A stretch of 5,759 nt of DNA from Candidatus Firestoneibacteriota bacterium (GTDB taxonomy: Bacteria; JACRDZ01). Position 1 is the stretch's first letter; every line of letters starts with the position of its first letter. Positions 1-4,533 of this stretch are shown here, one piece after another. A program made the position numbers and the translations under genes. The notes under the pieces are model-generated. The model saw nothing but the letters and a program-made list of their open reading frames with translations, was not told the origin of the DNA and made no database searches. The DNA is taken from NCBI GenBank assembly GCA_016212735.1, contig JACRDZ010000241.1, forward strand, positions 1-5,759, in the 5' to 3' direction.

Positions 1-303
1 CCAATATCAAAAAGGTTAAAAATTGAATCTGGTTATAATAAAATAGTTTCATGGGTAGACAGAGAAAAATTTATAATTTTAAAACAGGATTTTTATGGTA
101 AAAAAGACGGAGTTTTAATAAAAAGATTAATTAATTCTCTACTTAAAGATTTTGGCGGAATTTTAAAATGGGGAAAAAGAGAAATGATAACTATTTCAAC
201 TGGACATAAGACTATAATAGAATATACAAAGCAGGAATTTAATACTGGTATAAAAGACAAGTATTTTACAATTCATTATCTTAAGAGAGGGAATAAAAAA
301 TGA
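1..303 (+). CDS. LolA-like outer-membrane lipoprotein-sorting protein, C-terminal fragment
   Basis: The gene is open at the left edge. The last 100 residues are visible, ending at TGA 301-303. The fragment has the pattern of the C-terminal half of the LolA-like family annotated as 'outer membrane lipoprotein-sorting protein' (PF17131 type). A 'WVDRE' strand is followed by a hydrophobic/charged strand (FIILKQDFYGKKDG), then a 'TGHKTIIEY' strand and a closing 'FNTGIKDKYFT' segment, which match the family's alternating half-barrel strands. Such proteins are periplasmic, and by analogy with LolA they may carry a lipid or lipoprotein between membranes. They are often encoded beside RND/MMPL exporters and DUF1302-like barrel proteins, and a barrel gene of that kind follows here at 1100. 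The signal peptide and N-terminal half lie outside the window. The family call comes from pattern memory, not a search. The exact cargo is unknown. Confidence 0.7.
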   Translation, partial: PISKRLKIESGYNKIVSWVDREKFIILKQDFYGKKDGVLIKRLINSLLKDFGGILKWGKREMITISTGHKTIIEYTKQEFNTGIKDKYFTIHYLKRGNKK

Positions 304-316
304 AAAGAATTTTTCC

Positions 317-345
317 TTGACATTATATGAATATGTAACTATAAT
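317..345 (+). promoter_or_regulatory. Consensus sigma-70 promoter of the vapBC operon
   Basis: A perfect -35 box TTGACA (317-322) and a perfect -10 box TATAAT (340-345) are separated by exactly 17 nt. Transcription should begin near 352, leaving a leader of about 23 nt before the antitoxin start at 375. The -35 begins 14 nt after the stop of the upstream gene. This shows that the toxin-antitoxin pair has its own strong promoter and does not depend on the envelope operon. The -10 box lies within the left arm of an inverted repeat, which implies repression. Confidence 0.85.
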
Positions 346-363
346 ATAACCATAATAGTTACA
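334..363. promoter_or_regulatory. Inverted-repeat operator for VapB/VapBC autorepression
   Basis: Two perfect 9-bp inverted half-sites, TGTAACTAT (334-342) and ATAGTTACA (355-363), are separated by 12 bp. Counting one mismatch, the arms extend to 12 bp with a 6-bp centre. The left arm overlaps the -10 box and the right arm covers the predicted transcription start, so a bound protein would block RNA polymerase. Known FitAB/VapBC operators have this form: short inverted repeats over the -10 region, bound by antitoxin ribbon-helix-helix dimers bridged by the toxin. Binding by the neighbouring VapB is inferred from position and symmetry. Confidence 0.75.
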
Positions 364-374
364 AAGGAGATGAT

Positions 375-662
375 ATGGTAAATATGACACTAAGAAATAT
401 ACCTGAAGACATTATTGATAAAATTAAGATATTGTCCGTTTTGGAAAGGCGAAGTATGAATAGCGAAATTTTAGTAGTTTTAGAGAAAGGATTAAAAGAA
501 GAGACAATGATTGATGAACAATCAGAAAAGATTATAAATCCGGAGATCCAGATTAAAATTTGGGAAAATTTATGCGGGAAATGGAAGGACAAGAGGTCAA
601 CAGAAAAAATTATTGATAACATTATATCAACAAGGTCAAAAGGGAGAAAAGTAGAATTATGA
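375..662 (+). CDS. vapB: Ribbon-helix-helix antitoxin, FitA/VapB type
   Basis: This 95-residue protein has two parts. Residues 3-43 have the ribbon-helix-helix layout: a short strand NMTLRNIP, helix A (EDIIDKIKILSVL) and helix B (MNSEILVVLEKGL). This is the DNA-binding fold of FitA/Arc-like antitoxins, which typically begin 'MANLTIRNLP'. The C-terminal part (about 62-95), with WKDKRSTEKIIDNI and a basic-acidic tail GRKVEL, resembles the toxin-binding tail of VapB proteins. It should neutralise the PIN toxin and repress the operon through the inverted repeat just upstream. The start at 375 is set by GGAG at 366-369, 5 nt upstream. An in-frame ATG at 384 is a possible alternative but is spaced too far from this site. 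The TGA stop overlaps the toxin start (ATGA at 659-662), indicating translational coupling. The family call is firm. The exact subfamily (VapB or FitA) is less so. Confidence 0.88.
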   Translation: MVNMTLRNIPEDIIDKIKILSVLERRSMNSEILVVLEKGLKEETMIDEQSEKIINPEIQIKIWENLCGKWKDKRSTEKIIDNIISTRSKGRKVEL

Positions 663-1051
663 TTTTACTCGATACTGATGTTTGTATAGAATTACTGCGC
701 GGGAATAAAAAAGTTATTGAGTACAGAAAAAAAACAAAAGACCTGATTGCTGTATCATTTATGACAGTAGCTGAATTATATTATAGTGCGGAGAAATCCG
801 GAAATAGGGATAAAAACATCGGATTAATAGAAGAATTTTTATTGACTGTGAAAATTATACATTCCAATATAGCCGTTTTAAGAAAATTTGGTGAATTGAA
901 AAATGATTTAAAAAAAACAGATAATTTAATAACAGATGCGGATTTATTAATAGCATCCAGTGCTGTTATTAAATGTGACAGGTTGATAACAGGAAATGTC
1001 AGGCATTTTAGCAGATTTGGAGGATTGAAAGTTGAAAATTGGATACATTAA
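659..1051 (+). CDS. vapC: PIN-domain endoribonuclease toxin, VapC/FitB type
   Basis: This 130-residue single-domain PIN protein has the usual VapC length. VapC toxins are Mg2+-dependent RNases that cut tRNA or rRNA and stop translation. The acidic active-site set is visible: D5 (and D7) in ILLDTD, E39 in TVAEL, and D93 and D95 in TDADLLIASSA. N113 in 'ITGNVRHF' and the terminal 'GLKVENW' are typical of the family. All expected catalytic residues are present, so the toxin looks active. Its start overlaps the antitoxin stop by 4 nt, and it has no strong Shine-Dalgarno sequence of its own, so antitoxin is made first and toxin by coupled translation. No terminator follows, so transcripts could continue into the barrel gene 48 nt downstream. 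The RNA target cannot be read from the sequence. Confidence 0.93.
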   Translation: MILLDTDVCIELLRGNKKVIEYRKKTKDLIAVSFMTVAELYYSAEKSGNRDKNIGLIEEFLLTVKIIHSNIAVLRKFGELKNDLKKTDNLITDADLLIASSAVIKCDRLITGNVRHFSRFGGLKVENWIH

Positions 1052-1099
1052 CCTGAAAGGTATCTTTTAAAATAAATATCGAATCTAAAATAACTTATT

Positions 1100-2389
1100 A
1101 TGCAAAAGATAATTATAATTCTATCTCTATGTTATTTTTTTATTTTCCATATACATTCTGTGATATATGGCGAGATTGATATTAAGTGGCAGGGGACTAT
1201 AGATTATTCGCATATTAATTATAATAAAAATGATAAAACGGAAACTCCTCTTGCATATGATGAGATTAATTTTTTTCCAAAAATGGATTTATCTTTAAGT
1301 GAGTTTTTACATATAGGAATGGAAGGAGATTTACGGAAAAGTTTTCAACTTGATGAAAGAACATATTCTGATTTCAGGGAATTATATTTTGAAATAGAAT
1401 ATAAAAATGAGTTGATTTTTAAAATAGGCAGACAGATAATAGAATGGGGACGGACTGATACTATAAAACCTACTAATGTATTTAATGTTAGAGACTGGAC
1501 AGATTTACCTCTTGATATTAATATTGGAATAAACGCTTTTAAATTTACTAGATTATTAGGAATGCATGAATTAGAATTTGTTTATGCACCTTTGTTTGAA
1601 GTAGACCGTCTGCCATACTTAAGAAAGAACAGGTGGTTTATTTTTCCATTAGAAGATGAAGGGAATACATATATTTACGATATTGAAAAAAACAAAGCTC
1701 CAGGAGATATAAACCAGTTTGGTTTAAGATTTAATTATATTGGATCAGGTTTTGACCTGGCTTTAGTTGGAGCAAAGATTTATGATCGTGTTCCAACGTA
1801 TTTTTCAAAACAGGTAAAAAATATTGATATAAATAAGAATGAAGTTTTATTGCAGATCATGCCATATTATAAATCAATTTATCTTATTGGTATGAATGGA
1901 GCTGCGACAGTTTCACAATATGGATTTAGAAGCGAACTTGCATATGTATTAACAGAAGATAATAAAAATAATAATATACTAATAGATGATCCCTATCTTC
2001 AGTTTGTTATTGGTGCAGATCACACATTTCTTGATATTATAAGAGACTGGGATTTATTCATGTTAATACAGTATGCTCTGGATAAAGAGCTTCCTGTTCT
2101 GGGAGAAGAAAATCAGGAAACAGAGAGCGGAAAATTTAAACATTTTTATCGTCAAGCAGGTCTTATTAATTCAGAATTCAAATTCTCAGAATTTAAAAAA
2201 ATAGCAATTAAAGGATTTAGAAATTTAGAAAAAGATGATTATATTATTAAAGCGGAATATATTTATAAACCTGTAGATGTACTTGAAATATCAATAAGTG
2301 CTGAATATCCTGGAGGAAGAAAAGATGGATTTTTTGGGTACTTTGACAGGAATGATAGAATTATAGCTGGAATAAAATACTATTACTAA
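1100..2389 (+). CDS. Outer-membrane beta-barrel protein, DUF1302-like porin family
   Basis: The product has 429 residues. Residues 1-24 form a signal peptide: Lys3, a hydrophobic core (IIIILSLCYFFIF) and a likely cleavage after VIYG. The rest alternates polar and hydrophobic/aromatic residues in short strands broken by charged turns, as in a transmembrane beta-barrel. It ends in aromatics (GIKYYY), which fits the C-terminal beta-signal read by the BAM complex. The segment RELYFE (93-98) and then GRQIIEWGRTD..KPTNVFNVRDWTD (110-135) resembles the signature of DUF1302-like/alginate-export-like barrels, which have 'GRQ..WG..D...PTDV.NP.D'. The substrate is unknown. The LolA-like gene, separated from it by vapBC, is a frequent partner of this family and suggests a role in lipid or hydrophobic-compound transport. 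An in-frame TAA at 1091-1093 makes ATG 1100 the first possible ATG start, yet there is no recognisable Shine-Dalgarno sequence before it. Confidence 0.8.
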   Translation: MQKIIIILSLCYFFIFHIHSVIYGEIDIKWQGTIDYSHINYNKNDKTETPLAYDEINFFPKMDLSLSEFLHIGMEGDLRKSFQLDERTYSDFRELYFEIEYKNELIFKIGRQIIEWGRTDTIKPTNVFNVRDWTDLPLDINIGINAFKFTRLLGMHELEFVYAPLFEVDRLPYLRKNRWFIFPLEDEGNTYIYDIEKNKAPGDINQFGLRFNYIGSGFDLALVGAKIYDRVPTYFSKQVKNIDINKNEVLLQIMPYYKSIYLIGMNGAATVSQYGFRSELAYVLTEDNKNNNILIDDPYLQFVIGADHTFLDIIRDWDLFMLIQYALDKELPVLGEENQETESGKFKHFYRQAGLINSEFKFSEFKKIAIKGFRNLEKDDYIIKAEYIYKPVDVLEISISAEYPGGRKDGFFGYFDRNDRIIAGIKYYY

Positions 2390-2433
2390 AGTTTTTTGTT
2401 AAAAAACCGAATATTTCAGAAAAGAGAATGATT

Positions 2434-2439
2434 AGGAGG
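2434..2439 (+). promoter_or_regulatory. Perfect Shine-Dalgarno site of the 52-residue protein
   Basis: AGGAGG lies 6 nt before ATG 2446. This is the strongest form of the site at near-ideal spacing. It is the main reason to accept the short reading frame that follows as a translated gene. Confidence 0.8.
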
Positions 2440-2445
2440 AATCTC

Positions 2446-2604
2446 ATGATAGATGAATTTGAGGAATTAGAGGTAAAATGTTTTTTATGCAAGAAAATTG
2501 TTGAAAAGATTAAGAAAGATAAACCTGTTACTGAAGAGGAACAATATCACCTGTCTGTAGATCTGCCTGCTATTAAAGTATTACGTCAGAATATTAATAT
2601 GTAA
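2446..2604 (+). CDS. Small CxxC protein of unknown function (52 aa)
   Basis: I do not recognise this gene. It encodes 52 residues starting at ATG 2446, behind a perfect AGGAGG, and ending at TAA 2602-2604, just before a strong terminator. The N-terminus is acidic (MIDEFEELEV). It is followed by a single Cys-x-x-Cys pair (C12, C15 in KCFLCKK), a lysine-rich helix-like stretch (KKIVEKIKKDK) and a C-terminal half containing EEEQYHLSVDLPAIKVLRQ. One CxxC pair could form half of a zinc site in a dimer, with H35 as a possible further ligand, or could be redox-active. There is no signal peptide or membrane segment, so it is probably cytoplasmic. It lies 56 nt after the barrel gene with no clear promoter of its own, so it is probably co-transcribed as the last gene of that unit. 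The codon pattern and the ribosome site support real translation. The function is open. Confidence 0.7.
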   Translation: MIDEFEELEVKCFLCKKIVEKIKKDKPVTEEEQYHLSVDLPAIKVLRQNINM

Positions 2605-2606
2605 AA

Positions 2607-2642
2607 TAACAGAGAGGGTATCCAGAGATATCCTCTCTGTTA
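2607..2642. terminator. Bidirectional rho-independent terminator between convergent genes
   Basis: A 16-bp stem (2607-2622 pairing with 2627-2642) closes on the 4-nt loop CAGA. On the plus-strand transcript all pairs are Watson-Crick except one G-U (2618/2631). The core is ACAGAGAGG with its complement. On the plus strand the stem is followed by GTGGTTTTTG. On the minus strand it is followed by TTTTAC, so a U-rich run exists in both directions. It starts 3 nt after the stop of the small CxxC gene and lies 17 nt beyond the stop of the cold-shock gene. It therefore ends both transcripts. In the minus direction the G-U pair becomes a C-A mismatch, which slightly weakens the stem. Confidence 0.88.
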
Positions 2643-2658
2643 GTGGTTTTTGTGGTTG

Positions 2659-2865
2659 TTATTGTTCTACTGAGACAACATTAGTAGCTTGTTGTCCTTT
2701 ATCGCTATCAATAATATCAAATTTTACTTGCTGTCCTTCTTTTAATGTTCTAAATCCCTTCCCGCTAATTGCAGAAAAATGAACAAACACGTCTCCACCT
2801 GAATCTTGTTCAATGAAGCCAAAACCTTTACGTTCATTGAACCATTTAACTTTACCTAACGGCAT
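2659..2865 (-). CDS. csp: Cold-shock domain protein, CspA family
   Basis: This 68-residue protein is a single cold-shock domain, with length and sequence typical of CspA-family RNA/DNA chaperones. It starts [24 protein letters not shown]1 is KGFGFI (13-18) and RNP2 is VFVHF (26-30); these aromatic patches stack on single-stranded nucleic acid. The later segment [15 protein letters not shown] and the ending [10 protein letters not shown] complete the five-stranded OB fold. It is cytoplasmic and melts RNA secondary structure; whether this copy is cold-induced or constitutive cannot be told. The start is fixed by AAGGAGGG (2873-2880, read on the minus strand), 7 nt upstream. It is monocistronic: its own promoter lies at 2932-2959, a leader of about 60 nt follows, and the shared terminator lies just beyond the stop. 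The family has many paralogues, so no specific letter is assigned. Confidence 0.96.
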   Translation of the reverse strand: MPLGKVKWFNERKGFGFIEQDSGGDVFVHFSAISGKGFRTLKEGQQVKFDIIDSDKGQQATNVVSVEQ

Positions 2866-2903
2866 TTCTAAACCCTCCTTCCTAAATAAACAAAACTAAA
2901 TAG

Positions 2904-2920
2904 GTAAGCCCAATGCTTAC
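2904..2920 (-). promoter_or_regulatory. Small hairpin in the csp leader
   Basis: GTAAGC (2904-2909) and GCTTAC (2915-2920) form a perfect 6-bp stem with a 5-nt loop, close to the predicted 5' end of the csp mRNA (transcription start near 2925). Leader structure controls stability or translation of some cold-shock mRNAs. Here the stem could protect the 5' end, but it lies well upstream of the ribosome site and does not cover it. The structure is seen directly; a role is inference. Confidence 0.4.
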
Positions 2921-2931
2921 AATACCAGAAC

Positions 2932-2959
2932 ATTATAGCATAATATATATATTTGTCAA
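2932..2959 (-). promoter_or_regulatory. Sigma-70 promoter of csp with extended -10
   Basis: On the minus strand, a perfect TTGACA (2959-2954) and a perfect TATAAT (2937-2932) are separated by 16 nt, and the -10 is preceded by TGC, an extended -10 element. The spacer is mostly alternating A and T, with (AT)5 at 2943-2952. Transcription should start near 2925. This strength of consensus suits an abundantly expressed cold-shock protein. Confidence 0.85.
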
Positions 2960-2985
2960 TTTAAATTTCTCAAGAAATAATGATA

Positions 2986-3014
2986 TTGAATTTATATGGA
3001 TGATATGTTAAAAT
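2986..3014 (+). promoter_or_regulatory. Probable sigma-70 promoter of the lysS-lolC operon
   Basis: TTGAAT (2986-2991) and TAAAAT (3009-3014) are separated by 17 nt, with TG at 3006-3007 forming an extended -10. Transcription would begin near 3021, leaving a leader of about 38 nt before ATG 3059. The promoter diverges from the csp promoter, with 26 bp between the two -35 boxes. There is no room for a T-box or other large riboswitch in the leader. Confidence 0.6.
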
Positions 3015-3058
3015 AAAAATTTGTGGATTTTGTCAGCATAGTATAATTGGGGGAACAA

Positions 3059-3784
3059 ATGTTAGAAACTAATGATTTAATAGAGCAGAGAATTCAGAAA
3101 TTAGATAAATTGAGAAAAGAAAATGTCAATCCATATAAAAATAAATATATTATTACTCATAAAGCAATAGAAATAATAAATAAATTTTCTCAAGTTAAAA
3201 CAGGAGAAGAAGATAAAACAGAGATTTCAACAGCTGGAAGAATAATGGCATTACGTAAACATGGAAAAAGTTGTTTTGCTCATATTGAAGATGCTACAGG
3301 TAAAATTCAGATTTATATTAAACAGAATAAATTAGGTAAAGAGAGTTTTGATTTATTTGATAATACAGTAGATATAGGTGATTTTATTGGTGTTACAGGT
3401 TGTGTTTTTCGTACAGGGACAGGTGAACTTACATTATTTGTAAATACATTTACTCTATTAACAAAGTCATTACATCCATTACCTGAAAAATGGCATGGAT
3501 TAAAAGATAAAGAAACAAGATATCGACAGCGTTATGCAGATTTAATAGTGAATTCCGAAGTAAAAGAAGTGTTTTTAATGCGCAGTAAGATAATAACTTT
3601 AATGAGGAAGTTCTTTGATGACAGGAATTTTCTGGAAGTTGAAACTCCTATGATGCAGCAAATCCCTGGAGGAGCTACAGCACGTCCGTTTGCAACTCAT
3701 CATAATGCGCTGGATATTGATCTTTATTTACGTATTGCTCCTGAGCTGTATCTTAAAAGGCTTGTTGTTGGTGGTCTGGAGTAA
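3059..3784 (+). CDS. lysS: LysRS N-terminal fragment: anticodon-binding domain and motif 1
   Basis: This is the part of lysS translated before the stop, 241 residues from ATG 3059 to TAA 3782-3784. It contains the N-terminal helix ([20 protein letters not shown]), the OB fold (about 55-140) that reads the tRNA anticodon, and the first part of the class II catalytic domain with dimer-forming motif 1 (FLEVETPMM). ATP-binding motifs 2 and 3 are missing, so alone it could bind tRNA-Lys but could not charge it. An in-frame TTG at 3047 would add four residues but would use up the purine-rich ribosome site at 3049-3055, so ATG is preferred. Confidence 0.75.
   Translation: MLETNDLIEQRIQKLDKLRKENVNPYKNKYIITHKAIEIINKFSQVKTGEEDKTEISTAGRIMALRKHGKSCFAHIEDATGKIQIYIKQNKLGKESFDLFDNTVDIGDFIGVTGCVFRTGTGELTLFVNTFTLLTKSLHPLPEKWHGLKDKETRYRQRYADLIVNSEVKEVFLMRSKIITLMRKFFDDRNFLEVETPMMQQIPGGATARPFATHHNALDIDLYLRIAPELYLKRLVVGGLE
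3782..3784 (+). other. In-frame ochre codon inside lysS
   Basis: TAA follows GAG (Glu241) and is directly followed by GTG (Val243) and G-starting context (TAA-G). The flanking protein, GGLE then [12 protein letters not shown], lines up with the unbroken bacterial consensus '[17 protein letters not shown]', so exactly one residue is replaced. TAA is the normal stop of at least five other genes in this window, which argues against a reassigned code. Confidence 0.9.
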
Positions 3785-4516
3785 GTGTATGAAATTAACC
3801 GCAATTTTCGCAATGAAGGTCTATCACAGAGACATAATCCGGAATTTACCATGATGGAATTATACCAGGCTTATGCGAATTATGAAGATTTAATGATTTT
3901 AACAGAAGACGTTCTATGTTATATAGCACAGAATACTTTAGGAAAATTGATATTTGATTATCAGGGAAATAGTATTGATCTAACTCCTCCATGGCAGAGG
4001 CTCAGTATGGAAGAAGCTATTAGAAAATATACAGGAGAGGATCCATTAAGCCCTGGTCTCCTGGAAAAAGTTAAAGATAAACTTGGAGCAGAAACACGGT
4101 CTGCTTACGTTAAAAAGATAGTATTTGAAGAATTAGTAGAAAGTAAACTGATTCAACCTACTTTTATAATTGATTACCCTGTAGAACTTTGTCCATTAAC
4201 TAAAACAAAGGAAGATAACCCTCTTATAGCAGAACGGTTTGAGCTTTATATTAGTTCCTTTGAAATAGCGAATGCTTATTCAGAGTTAAATGATCCTATG
4301 GAACAGAAAAACAGGTTTCTGAAACAGGTAGAAGAACGTAATGCTGGTGATACTGAAGCACACATGATGGATGAAGATTTTATCCGAGCCCTGGAATATG
4401 GAATGCCTCCAACAGCTGGGCTTGGTATAGGTGTTGATAGACTGGTAATGCTTTTAACTAATTCAAGCTCAATCAGAGACGTAATATTTTTTCCACATAT
4501 GCGTCCAGAAAAGTAA
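3785..4516 (+). CDS. lysS: LysRS C-terminal fragment: catalytic motifs 2 and 3
   Basis: This is the part of lysS after the stop: 243 codons without another stop, ending at TAA 4514-4516. It carries motif 2 (NRNFRNEG), which contacts ATP and the acceptor stem, the lysine-pocket stretch [12 protein letters not shown], and motif 3 ([23 protein letters not shown]). A GTG at 3785 directly after the stop could act as a restart codon. GGAG at 3778-3781 is too close for an ideal ribosome site, while GGTGG at 3770-3774 is at a workable distance. It is a single-frame continuation of the upstream fragment. The intact motifs mean the interruption is recent, tolerated or artefactual. Confidence 0.75.
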   Translation: MYEINRNFRNEGLSQRHNPEFTMMELYQAYANYEDLMILTEDVLCYIAQNTLGKLIFDYQGNSIDLTPPWQRLSMEEAIRKYTGEDPLSPGLLEKVKDKLGAETRSAYVKKIVFEELVESKLIQPTFIIDYPVELCPLTKTKEDNPLIAERFELYISSFEIANAYSELNDPMEQKNRFLKQVEERNAGDTEAHMMDEDFIRALEYGMPPTAGLGIGVDRLVMLLTNSSSIRDVIFFPHMRPEK

Positions 4517-4533
4517 ATCATAAGGAACTCCAG

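Larger units (their letters stand above)
3059..4516 (+). pseudogene. lysS: Lysyl-tRNA synthetase gene interrupted by an in-frame TAA at codon 242
   Basis: Read through one stop codon, this frame gives a 486-codon class II LysRS, close to the usual length of about 490-505 residues. The enzyme joins lysine to tRNA-Lys in the cytoplasm. Visible parts are the N-terminal helix and anticodon-binding OB fold (about 1-140), motif 1 ([10 protein letters not shown]197), [13 protein letters not shown] (228-239), motif 2 (NRNFRNEG, R251), [12 protein letters not shown] and motif 3 ([10 protein letters not shown]461). The only defect is TAA at 3782-3784, between GGLE and [12 protein letters not shown], where relatives have Arg or Lys. 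The frame is identical on both sides, so this is a substitution, not an indel. One A-to-T change from AAA (Lys) would create it. The start is ATG 3059, preceded by GGGGGA. I label it a pseudogene for want of proof that a full-length protein is made. Sequencing error, readthrough or a split enzyme remain possible. Confidence 0.75.

Noticed and set aside
1052..1099. Promoter for the barrel gene in the vapC-barrel gap
   Set aside because: TAAAAT at 1068-1073 has no -35 box at a workable distance (TTGGAT at 1039-1044 leaves a 23-nt spacer).
2173..2186. Palindrome AGAATT-CA-AATTCT inside the barrel gene
   Set aside because: It encodes part of a repeated Ser-Glu-Phe pattern in adjacent beta strands and is expected by chance in AT-rich coding DNA.
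2391..2407. GTTTTTT-gtt-AAAAAAC hairpin after the barrel gene as a terminator
   Set aside because: The stem is 7 bp of nearly all A-T pairs with no following U-tract, so it is too weak for a rho-independent terminator. A gene with a strong ribosome site but no promoter follows, favouring read-through.
3021..3047. Second promoter candidate TTGTGG - TATAAT (3042-3047) for lysS
   Set aside because: The spacer is only 15 nt and the transcript would start within a few bases of the ATG, cutting off the ribosome site. The pair at 2986-3014 has better geometry.
3047..3058. TTG start four codons upstream of the lysS ATG
   Set aside because: TTG at 3047 would consume the GGGGGA ribosome-like site needed for ATG 3059, has no site of its own, and would add residues not typical of the LysRS N-terminus.
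3782..3784. Genetic code reassignment of TAA, or a frameshift, as cause of the lysS break
   Set aside because: TAA ends vapC, the barrel gene, the small CxxC gene, csp, lysS and lolC in this window, so it is a normal stop. The frame is the same before and after the break, so no indel is involved.
4276..4521. Antisense open frames opposite lysS, lolC (5271-5513), vapB (359-622) and the LolA-like gene (196-390)
   Set aside because: Each lies opposite a well-supported gene, lacks a ribosome site or recognisable domain, and reads as low-complexity or hydrophobic shadow sequence.
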